From the NCBI RefSeq assembly GCF_000158915.1, contig NZ_GG657754.1:6421098-6462679 (forward strand): 41,582 bases of DNA. The letters run 5' to 3'. The position numbers were made by a program, and so were the translations under genes. Under the pieces are notes generated by a model. That model ran no database searches. It saw nothing but the letters and a program-made list of their open reading frames with translations, and was not told the DNA's origin. The stretch comes from Streptomyces himastatinicus ATCC 53653 (GTDB lineage: Bacteria > Actinomycetota > Actinomycetes > Streptomycetales > Streptomycetaceae). Numbering within the stretch: the first letter of the stretch is position 1; each line of letters starts with the position of its first letter. Below, in pieces: positions 8,601-13,972 of the stretch.

Positions 8601-9647
8601 GAAGCCGTTTCCGCCGTCCGGGAGGTGGAGATCCCGGGCCAGGTCGATATGGCGGTAGCGCTGATGGCGCAGCGCCTGCCGGACTTCCCGTGAGACCTGT
8701 CGCACCAGATCCCGTATCCGCATATCCGAGCGCACCTGGATGCGCAGCGGCACCACATTGGCGAACATCCCCGGAATCCCGCGCAGCGTGGCATCGGTCC
8801 GGGCGGTGACCGGCAGCGTCAGAATGATGTCGGATTTACCGGTCAATCGATGCAGATAGGTGGCGGTCGCGGCGATAATCATCGCCGACCAGTGCGTCGC
8901 GTATTTACGTGCCGCGGCGCGCAGCTCGACCGCTTCCGCCTCGGTCAGGTAAGCGGTCTCCCGCAGCACGCTGGAGAGCTCGTCGCCGGGGCGGCCGGAA
9001 AGCCGGGCGGGTTCCGGGGAATCCGCGAAGTGTTCCGTCCAGTACGCGCGGTCCTTGGCGAAATCCTCCGACGACCGGTATTCCTCGTCCCGGTCGAGCA
9101 TGGTCCGCAGGGAGCCGAAAACGGTTTCTCCCGCGACCGGGTCGCCGCTTTCGGTGAGCGCGGTGTAGATCTCGGCGGTGCGCCGGCCCAGCAGGGCGGC
9201 GCTGCCCGCGTCGGAGACGATGTGGTGGGTGCCCTGGTACCACAGGAAGCAGTCGTCGCTCAGCTTCAGCAGGGCGAACGAGAACAGCGGGCGGGCGTCC
9301 AGCTCAAGACCGGTGGCCAGGTCGTGCTTCATCCAGCGGACGGCGGCGGCGTGCGGGTCGGGCTCGCCGCTCAGGTCGAGGACCGGGAAGTCCCAGTCGG
9401 TCACCGGGTCGAGGACCTGCCAGGGCACTCCGTCGTCCTCGCCGACCCGGACGTTGTACGGCTCGGCTTCCGCGACCGCCTGACGCAGTGCCCGCTCGAA
9501 TATCGCGGCGTCTATGGGGCCTTGGATCTCAAGGTATTCGCCGACCTTGAACGTCGTGCTCTCCGGCGGCTCCAGCTGCTGAATGAACCAGATCTCGCTC
9601 TGGCCGGTCGACAGTGGCAGACGGGTGGCCGGTACGGCGGGCTGCAC
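5631..9647 (-). CDS. Single-module non-ribosomal peptide synthetase, C-A-T-TE (EntF-like)
   Basis: A 1338-residue synthetase. Condensation domain about 1-440, with the active-site motif HHIVSDAG near 140 (usual HHxxxDG, with Ala for Gly). Adenylation domain about 465-970: YTSGSTGRPKG near 614, YGPTE in the LHNVYGPTEATVD segment, and NGKLDRAAL near 955. Thiolation domain with LGGHSLLAS, phosphopantetheine Ser near 1011. Thioesterase domain about 1060-1338, with GWSFGG near 1145, Asp in IDAYPDN near 1174 and His in AHHYHLL near 1311. Aligning with GrsA by eye, I read the specificity residues as D-A-A-Q-F-G-V-V-D plus Lys; the nearest codes I remember are for Gln/Glu, so Gln-like is only a guess. 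Size and layout match EntF (C-A-T-TE, about 1290 residues), and the N-terminus resembles it (LPLSTGQSEIW). No arylation, MbtH, export or tailoring gene is nearby. GTG start, with GGGGGA 3 nt upstream. Confidence 0.93.
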   Translation of the reverse strand: MQPAVPATRLPLSTGQSEIWFIQQLEPPESTTFKVGEYLEIQGPIDAAIFERALRQAVAEAEPYNVRVGEDDGVPWQVLDPVTDWDFPVLDLSGEPDPHAAAVRWMKHDLATGLELDARPLFSFALLKLSDDCFLWYQGTHHIVSDAGSAALLGRRTAEIYTALTESGDPVAGETVFGSLRTMLDRDEEYRSSEDFAKDRAYWTEHFADSPEPARLSGRPGDELSSVLRETAYLTEAEAVELRAAARKYATHWSAMIIAATATYLHRLTGKSDIILTLPVTARTDATLRGIPGMFANVVPLRIQVRSDMRIRDLVRQVSREVRQALRHQRYRHIDLARDLHLPDGGNGFLGPHVNIMTYDYDFDFAGHRVIGHNLSNGTVEDLSIMGYDRSDGSGIRIDLNANSNLYTADSLIAHRERYLELLRTLSDTSDKERTVGAIELLSAEERRRAAEEWNDTAHPTSGTTLPGLFAAQTARTPDAEAVVFGGTRLSYAELDRAADRLAARLTTRGAGPERTVAVALPRSPELVVALLAVLKSGAAYLPLELDYPADRLAFMLDDAAPALLVTRAEHTEQLPAADGPEGVERLLLDDTVVSEETDAPRVALDPEHPAYVIYTSGSTGRPKGVLVPHRAIVNCLEWMQGSHPLTPEDRLLQKTPAGFDASVAEFFWPLVSGATLVLAQPGGHKDPAYLVRTVREERITTLQFVPSMLRAFLAEPDVAERCADSLRQVFCGGEALPRETVDRFHTLLPGIPLHNVYGPTEATVDISAHTCEPGDRGPVPIGAPVWNSRLYVLDSALRHAPAGAVGEVYLAGPQLARGYHDRSSMTAERFVPDPYGHLFGAPGARMYRTGDLARRLPDGGVAYLGRSDDQVKLRGFRIETGEVEAALRALPDVAEAAAIVREDQPGDQRLVAYLTAEGGTAPCVATAREMLHRDLPEHMVPTAFMVLDTLPLSPNGKLDRAALPVPSHEAARGGRAPRTPREETLCALFGEVLGIPDVTIDDDFFLLGGHSLLASKLASQARTALDTELSMRDLFEAPTVARLVARLDEATPADAPQLHPLDTLLPLRGEGERAPLFCVHPGGGLGWSYTGLMRHLAPDQPVYALQARGLTEPDVLPANVQEMAADYLDQIRTVQPTGPYHLLGWSFGGLIAHAMATRLQSEGEEVATLTVIDAYPDNDQALPDLPDLGKRQWLGVLLDNIGGGDIFAPGWLEAHPDGIDDGDQLIADLSRETGLPKRLLEGEHGFPLLDIFLNDQELMRKFAPERFEGDLLLFTADEEIPGYERDALHVPESWQPYVSGEVKVHGVPAHHYHLLREQALTVVGPTLARALDATHHP

Positions 9648-9932
9648 ATTTCCCCCAGACGGAACACAGGATCACAGGTCGAAACAAAGGGTGCCTGTTC
9701 AGTCACGGCGGGTTCTCCGCTCCCGGACGACAGGCACCACTGTGACCCTATGCGTCGAAAACGCACTCACTGCGGGGGGTCGGAGACCATTCAGTGGGGA
9801 GAATGTGAAAAAGGTCAGGTGGCCGCTTGTGTGAACGCCGTTAGCGAATCTGAGCATGCGCCTCGTAAGGGCTATGTGTCCAGAGGGTTTCCGGTAGTTC
9901 ACCGGGGCAGATGTCCGGCGGGGGCATGAAGA
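9648..9932. other. Intergenic region between the NRPS start and the tRNA-Cys terminator
   Basis: No convincing gene lies here. It must hold the leftward NRPS promoter, but no clear -35/-10 pair was found. The main structure is a 9-bp inverted repeat at 9690-9698 and 9730-9738 (listed separately). On the plus strand a nine-codon frame starting GTG at 9805 (VKKVRWPLV, then TGA) follows a GGGGAG sequence; nothing supports its being real. Base composition is visibly less GC-rich than the flanking coding DNA. Confidence 0.5.
9690..9738. promoter_or_regulatory. Inverted repeat upstream of the NRPS gene (candidate operator)
   Basis: GGTGCCTGT at 9690-9698 and ACAGGCACC at 9730-9738 form a perfect 9-bp inverted repeat with a 31-nt spacer. 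The near arm is 43 nt before the NRPS start codon. The arms are about 40 bp apart centre to centre, close to four helical turns, which fits a pair of regulator half sites better than a hairpin. Function is inferred only from position. Confidence 0.35.
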
Positions 9933-9956
9933 GCGCCCCACGAGAGCGTGGGGCGC
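9933..9956 (-). terminator. Terminator hairpin of tRNA-Cys
   Basis: A perfect 10-bp stem (GCGCCCCACG at 9933-9942, CGTGGGGCGC at 9947-9956) with an AGAG tetraloop on the plus strand. It begins 5 nt past the 3' end of the leftward tRNA gene. Confidence 0.85.
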
Positions 9957-9961
9957 GATGG

Positions 9962-10033
9962 AGGCCGTGGCGGGATTCGAACCCACGTAACTCGCTTTGC
10001 AGGCGAGCCCCTGAACCACTCGGGCACACGGCC
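9962..10033 (-). tRNA. tRNA-Cys (anticodon GCA)
   Basis: A 72-nt cloverleaf on the minus strand. The 7-bp acceptor stem GGCCGTG/CACGGCC is perfect. The D arm has a CCC/GGG stem, the anticodon stem is CTCGC/GCGAG with loop CTGCAAA (anticodon GCA), the variable loop is short, and the T arm GTGGG/CCCGC carries the TTCGAAT loop. The discriminator base is U, the known identity base for bacterial cysteinyl-tRNA synthetase. The 3' CCA is not encoded. A strong hairpin follows 5 nt downstream. No second copy of the tRNA 3' end was seen nearby, so there is no sign of an integrated element. Confidence 0.95.
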
Positions 10034-10160
10034 AATGTCGTGCTTGTGCTTACGACCATACGGAGCGGTTCAGGGCGCATCAATGGTTCGGCGGGCGCTG
10101 CCATATGACTGACATACGCCGTTCACAACGGCCGTTCATACGCGGCCGCGGGCACGGCCG

Positions 10161-11045
10161 TCAGGGGCCGCCGGGCGCGTGCGGGTGCTCCAGGAAGTCC
10201 TCCACCACGGGGCCGAACAGCTCCGGTTCGTCCACCCAGGGGTAGTGCCCCACGCCGTGCAGCGGCCGGGCGCGCCCGGCCGGGAACGACTCCGCGACCA
10301 GCTCCCCGGCCCGCACCCCGGTCACCGCGTCCCGGTCCCCGGTGATCACCAGCACCGGGCACGGCACCTCGCGCAGCCGCGCCAGCACCGCGCGGCGGCC
10401 CGCCTCGTCCACGCCCTGCCAGAAGCCCGCGCGCGGCACCGGGCCCAGCTGCTCGCCCTCGGCCGCCGCATGCGCCCGCTGCGGCTCCTCCCAGCGGCCG
10501 TACGCCATCGGGGCGGCCTTCAGCAGCAGCTCCCGGACCTCGGCGAGGTCGGTGGTGTCCGGCAGCATCTGGATCGCCACGTACGCCTCCTGCCACCACG
10601 GCTCGTCGGCGCGCGACTCGAAGATCTCCCGGGCGTCCTCGGGCAGTTCGCCCTGCATCCGCGCGCCCGGGCAGACCAGGACCAGCTGGGTGAGGTGGTC
10701 CGGATGGGCCGCCGCGTACGCCTGCGCCGTGGCCGCCGCCGCGTCGTGGGCGAGCAGCGCGAAGCGGGTGAGCCCGAGGTGGCGGCGTAGCGCCTCCAGG
10801 TCCTCGGCAAGACCCGGGAACGCGTACTGGCTCGGATCGGCCGCGGGCGGTGAGTCCCCGGTGCCGCGGCTGTCGGGGATGACCAGGGTGCGGTGCGCGT
10901 CGAGACCGCCGAGGTCGCCCAGGTACGCGGCGTTCCGCCCCGGCCCGCCGGCCAGGCAGATCAGCGGCGGCCGCGCGGACCCGTCGCGGGCCTCCAGGAC
11001 GCGGTAGGCCAGCTCCGTTTGGTCGTACGACGTGTAGTGCGGCAT
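10161..11045 (-). CDS. Alpha/beta hydrolase, proline-iminopeptidase-like, with Asp at the nucleophile position
   Basis: A 294-residue alpha/beta hydrolase. The oxyanion-hole region is LAGGPGRNAAY near residues 31-41, where prolyl iminopeptidases have HGGPG. The nucleophile elbow reads LLAHDAAAA with Asp at 101, where peptidases and esterases have Ser (GxSxG). Later come the acid in ITGDRD and the His in HGVGHYPWVDEPE. An Asp in a small-x-Asp-x-small elbow is the pattern of epoxide hydrolases and haloalkane dehalogenases, so it may cleave an epoxide or C-X bond, or have lost activity. The ATG at 11045 is preferred over a TTG at 11135 that lacks a ribosome site and would add a 30-residue tail without homology. 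It is divergent from the LysR gene. Confidence 0.8.
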   Translation of the reverse strand: MPHYTSYDQTELAYRVLEARDGSARPPLICLAGGPGRNAAYLGDLGGLDAHRTLVIPDSRGTGDSPPAADPSQYAFPGLAEDLEALRRHLGLTRFALLAHDAAAATAQAYAAAHPDHLTQLVLVCPGARMQGELPEDAREIFESRADEPWWQEAYVAIQMLPDTTDLAEVRELLLKAAPMAYGRWEEPQRAHAAAEGEQLGPVPRAGFWQGVDEAGRRAVLARLREVPCPVLVITGDRDAVTGVRAGELVAESFPAGRARPLHGVGHYPWVDEPELFGPVVEDFLEHPHAPGGP

Positions 11046-11190
11046 AAGGCCAGCCTGCCTGATCGGAAGGGGTATCGGCGGTGTGACTTCGGAGATCGGG
11101 TGATGCGGGACGGGCTGGAGGGACAGGTGACTCAAAAGCGCCGAGAGGGGTGATGTTCCGTTACCCCAAAACGCGCTTATGTTTTCCCAC

Positions 11191-11203
11191 TATGATGCCC
11201 GTG
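11191..11203 (+). promoter_or_regulatory. Candidate -10 box for a leaderless LysR transcript
   Basis: TATGAT at 11191-11196 is followed by 6 nt and then GTG at 11203, the preferred LysR start. This spacing puts the transcription start on the start codon. No good -35 box was found. The CGCTTAT just upstream (11174-11180) is the complement of ATAAGCG in the tandem repeat before the cysteine dioxygenase gene. Confidence 0.4.
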
Positions 11204-12108
11204 TGTTCGATTCCCGGCACATCAGGACGTTCCACGAGGTGGTGCGCGCCGGTTCCTACTCGGCCGCCGCCCGGGAGCTCGGCTATACCCAGCCGGCCAT
11301 AACGCAGCAGATGAAGGCGCTCGAACGGACCGTCGGCAGCCCGCTGTTCATCCGTGTGGGCCGCGGCATGCGGCTCACCGAGGCGGGCGAGACGCTCGCC
11401 CGGCACGCCGACACCATCCTCTCCTCCATCTCCGCCGCCCAGGCCCAGATGAACGCCATCACCCGGCTGCGCGCCGGACGGGTACGGGTGTGCGCCTTCC
11501 CCAGCGCCAACGCCACCCTCATCCCCGAGGCCATGGCCCGCCTCGCCGCCACCCACCCCGGGGTGCGGGTCGACCTGCTGGAGGGGGAGCCGCCGGACTC
11601 GCTCGACCGCGTCGTCCGCGGTGAATGCGACATCACCCTCGCCTTCACCTATCCCGGGCTGCGCGAGGAGACGCCCCCCGAGCTCGTCGAGATCCCGCTG
11701 ATGGAGGACCAGCTGACGGTCCTGCTGCCGAGCGGGCATCCGCTGGCCCGGCGGCGGGCCGTCAAGCTCGCCGAGCTGAGCGGGGAGCGGTGGATCGCCG
11801 GATGTCTGCGCTGCCGCGCCAACTTCCTGCACGAATGCGCCGAGCAGGGCTTCGCGCCCGACATCGCCTTCACCACCGACGACAACCTGGTGGTGCAGAG
11901 CATGGTCGCGGCCGGGCTCGGCGTCGCGATGATGCCGGGGCTTGTGCTGTCCTTCCTCTGCCACCACAAGGTCACCGGGCGCGCCCTCGAACCGGCGTCG
12001 CGGCGCCATGTCTCGGCGTATGTGCTGCGCGAACACCTGGAAATACCGGCGACGGCACGGGTGTTGGAGGAGCTGAAGACCGTGGCCGGGAACCGCGTGG
12101 GCTGCTGA
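11203..12108 (+). CDS. LysR family transcriptional regulator
   Basis: A 301-residue LysR-type regulator. The N-terminal winged helix-turn-helix is at about residues 3-60 (AGSYSAAARELGYTQPAITQQMKALE), followed by the periplasmic-binding-protein-like effector domain. The GTG at 11203 gives the usual LysR beginning (VFDSRHIRTF); an ATG at 11179 would add eight residues. The effector domain carries WIAGCLRCRANFLHEC, a CxxC plus one further Cys, which could sense redox state or bind a thiol, though this segment seems common in actinobacterial relatives. It is followed 106 nt later by cysteine dioxygenase and then a YeiH-like exporter, so cysteine or sulfite metabolism is the likely target. Confidence 0.9.
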   Translation: MFDSRHIRTFHEVVRAGSYSAAARELGYTQPAITQQMKALERTVGSPLFIRVGRGMRLTEAGETLARHADTILSSISAAQAQMNAITRLRAGRVRVCAFPSANATLIPEAMARLAATHPGVRVDLLEGEPPDSLDRVVRGECDITLAFTYPGLREETPPELVEIPLMEDQLTVLLPSGHPLARRRAVKLAELSGERWIAGCLRCRANFLHECAEQGFAPDIAFTTDDNLVVQSMVAAGLGVAMMPGLVLSFLCHHKVTGRALEPASRRHVSAYVLREHLEIPATARVLEELKTVAGNRVGC

Positions 12109-12119
12109 CTCGCCGTAGA

Positions 12120-12147
12120 GGCCATATATAAGCGGCCATATATAAGC
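12120..12147 (+). repeat. 14-bp tandem direct repeat before cysteine dioxygenase (candidate LysR operator)
   Basis: GGCCATATATAAGC occurs twice in immediate tandem (12120-12133 and 12134-12147). It is a strikingly AT-rich island in GC-rich DNA, located about 70 nt upstream of the cysteine dioxygenase start and just after the LysR stop. The repeat forms TATATA-N8-TATATA, resembling the AT-rich dyads bound by LysR proteins. A weak promoter, TTGGAC (12178) with CACGCT (12203), follows. Confidence 0.5.
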
Positions 12148-12214
12148 GGAAGTTGGCCCCCGCCCAACAAACTGTCGTTGGACGTGATGGACGGCGCGTC
12201 CGCACGCTGCCGAT

Positions 12215-12775
12215 ATGACCACCGCGTATCCGTCCTCTCGTGTCACGGCCCCCATCGGCGCCTTCGTCGACGGCGTCCGCGAGGCCGTCGGACGCGGCCT
12301 GCCGCCCGATGTGACCGCCTACCTGGTGGGCGAACGCCTCGCCCCCTACCTCGGCTCGCCCGATCTGCTCACCCCCGCCCAGCGCGAGGGCCACCCCGAC
12401 CGCTACCGCCAGCACGTGCTGCACGCCGAGCCCGACGGGAGCTTCTCCGTCGTCGCCCTGGTGTGGCTGCCCGGCCAGCGCACCGGCGTCCACGACCATG
12501 TGTCGTGGTGCGTCACCGGCGTCCACGAGGGCGAGGAGCACGAACGCCGCTACCGCCTCGTCCCCGACGGCCCGGCCTCCCGGCTGGTCGCCGTGGAGGA
12601 CGTGATCAACCCGCAGGGCGCGGTCTGCGGCTTCGCGCCGCCCGGCGATATCCACAGGGTGTGGAACGCCTGCGGTACGAAGGCGATCTCGATCCACGTC
12701 TACGGCGCGGACATCGTGCGGCTGGGCAGCAGCGTCCGGCGGGTGTACGAGGCCCCCGCGGTGGACGACCTGTGA
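12215..12775 (+). CDS. Cysteine dioxygenase family protein
   Basis: A 186-residue cupin. The first cupin motif contains the iron ligands in GVHDHVSW (about residues 91-98), and the third His lies in PPGDIHRVWN (about 144-153). A SIHVYG strand follows, as in bacterial cysteine dioxygenases. These enzymes oxidise cysteine with O2 to cysteine sulfinate, which is degraded to pyruvate and sulfite. Placement behind a LysR gene and before a YeiH-like sulfate/sulfite exporter fits that pathway. The start lacks a ribosome site; the transcript may begin close to ATG 12215. Confidence 0.88.
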   Translation: MTTAYPSSRVTAPIGAFVDGVREAVGRGLPPDVTAYLVGERLAPYLGSPDLLTPAQREGHPDRYRQHVLHAEPDGSFSVVALVWLPGQRTGVHDHVSWCVTGVHEGEEHERRYRLVPDGPASRLVAVEDVINPQGAVCGFAPPGDIHRVWNACGTKAISIHVYGADIVRLGSSVRRVYEAPAVDDL

Positions 12776-12873
12776 CCGGGCCGGAGCGTGACGCCGTGCG
12801 GGTGACGACATGGCGGTGACCGGAGCGCCCACCGGGGCGCCTGCCGCGACAATCGCGGGCTTCCCGGCGCCGG

Positions 12874-13872
12874 ATGCCCGCCCCCGCGTACGGGCTCGGG
12901 TTGGCCGCCTGCGGGGTCGCGGTGGCGTGGGCGGTGCACCGGGTCGTGCCCGCCGTACCGCTGCTCACCGCCGCCGTCGTGCTCGGCATCGGCGCCGCGC
13001 ACCTCCCCGGCACCCGGGGGCTCGTACGCGGCCGCGGCCGGGCCGGGCTCTCCCTCGCCGGGAAGCGGCTGATGCGGCTCGGCATCGTGCTGCTCGGCCT
13101 GAAGCTCAGCCTGAACGACGTCCTCGGCCTCGGCTGGGCCACCGTCGCGATGGTGTTCTGCGTGGTCGCCGCCACCTTCGGCGGCACCTGGTGGCTCGGC
13201 CGGCGGATGGGGCTGCGCGGCGACCAGCCGCTGCTGATCGCCACCGGCTACTCGATCTGCGGCGCGTCCGCGATCGGCGCGGTCAGCGAGGTGTCCGACA
13301 GCGACGAACGGGACGTGGCCACCTCCGTCGCGCTGGTGACGCTGTGCGGCACGCTCGCCATCGCCGTACTGCCCCTGCTCCAGCAGCCCCTGGGCCTCGG
13401 CGACGCGCAGTTCGGCCGCTGGGTGGGCGCGAGCGTGCACGACGTCGGCCAGGTCGTGGCGGCCGCGCAGACCGCCGGGCCCGCGGCGCTGAAGGAAGCG
13501 GTGCTGGTCAAGCTGATGCGGGTGGCGCTGCTCGCCCCGCTCGTCGCCGCGCTCGCCGTGTCCGTACGGGCCAGGGCCGGAGCCCGGCGCACCACCACCG
13601 CTGCGGCCCGGCGGCCCCCGCTGGTGCCGCTCTTCGTGGCCGGGTTCCTCTGCATGGTCGCGCTGCGCAGCACGGGCCTGCCGTCCGCCGCCGCGCTCGA
13701 CGCCGCCGCCACCGGCCAGGAACTCCTGCTCGCCGCCGCCCTCTTCGGCCTCGGCAGCGCGGTCCACCTCCCCTCCCTCACCCGCACCGGCGCCCGGGTC
13801 GCGGTGCTGGGCCTGTGCGCCTGGGGAGTGATCGCGGGGGTCTCGTACGCGGGCGTGCTGCTCACTACCTGA
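12874..13872 (+). CDS. YeiH-family putative sulfate/sulfite exporter
   Basis: A 332-residue membrane protein with about ten hydrophobic segments. The family (Cons_hypoth698, UPF0324) is recognised by GKRLMRLGIVLLGLKLSL (about residues 63-80), GYSICGASAIGAVSEV (about 127-142) and the later ASVHDVGQVVAAAQ segment. Members are annotated as putative sulfate exporters by association; direct evidence is thin. ATG 12874 is the first usable start after an in-frame TGA at 12817. It lies 98 nt behind cysteine dioxygenase in the same direction, consistent with disposal of sulfite made from cysteine sulfinate. Confidence 0.85.
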   Translation: MPAPAYGLGLAACGVAVAWAVHRVVPAVPLLTAAVVLGIGAAHLPGTRGLVRGRGRAGLSLAGKRLMRLGIVLLGLKLSLNDVLGLGWATVAMVFCVVAATFGGTWWLGRRMGLRGDQPLLIATGYSICGASAIGAVSEVSDSDERDVATSVALVTLCGTLAIAVLPLLQQPLGLGDAQFGRWVGASVHDVGQVVAAAQTAGPAALKEAVLVKLMRVALLAPLVAALAVSVRARAGARRTTTAAARRPPLVPLFVAGFLCMVALRSTGLPSAAALDAAATGQELLLAAALFGLGSAVHLPSLTRTGARVAVLGLCAWGVIAGVSYAGVLLTT

Positions 13873-13956
13873 CGCAGCCAGGGGCCCGACGGCGTACGTC
13901 CAATGCCCGAGGCGCAACACCGACCTCCGACAGGTGTCACACCGTGCCACGGCTCT

Positions 13957-13972
13957 TACGCTGACCGGCATG
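13957..13972 (+). promoter_or_regulatory. Candidate leaderless promoter of the MFS gene
   Basis: TACGCT at 13957-13962 is followed by 7 nt and ATG 13970. TGTCAC at 13935-13940 is a weak -35 candidate at 16-nt spacing. No ribosome binding site is visible before ATG 13970. Confidence 0.4.

Noticed and set aside
5565..8693. 1042-codon open frame antisense to the NRPS
   Set aside because: Composition (Val, Gly, Ala, Gln, Arg) is that of the reverse complement of GC-rich codons; the minus strand carries all NRPS motifs in order.
5631..9647. Complete catechol siderophore locus
   Set aside because: The NRPS resembles EntF, but no isochorismate synthase, dihydroxybenzoate ligase or siderophore exporter is present, and the specificity code is not that for Ser.
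9962..10033. tRNA-Cys as attachment site of an integrated element that would include the NRPS
   Set aside because: No integrase gene and no second copy of the tRNA 3' end was seen within the window; neighbouring genes are ordinary chromosomal ones.
11179..11202. ATG 11179 as LysR start
   Set aside because: The eight added residues are unlike LysR N-termini, and a -10-like TATGAT lies within this stretch; kept only as an alternative.
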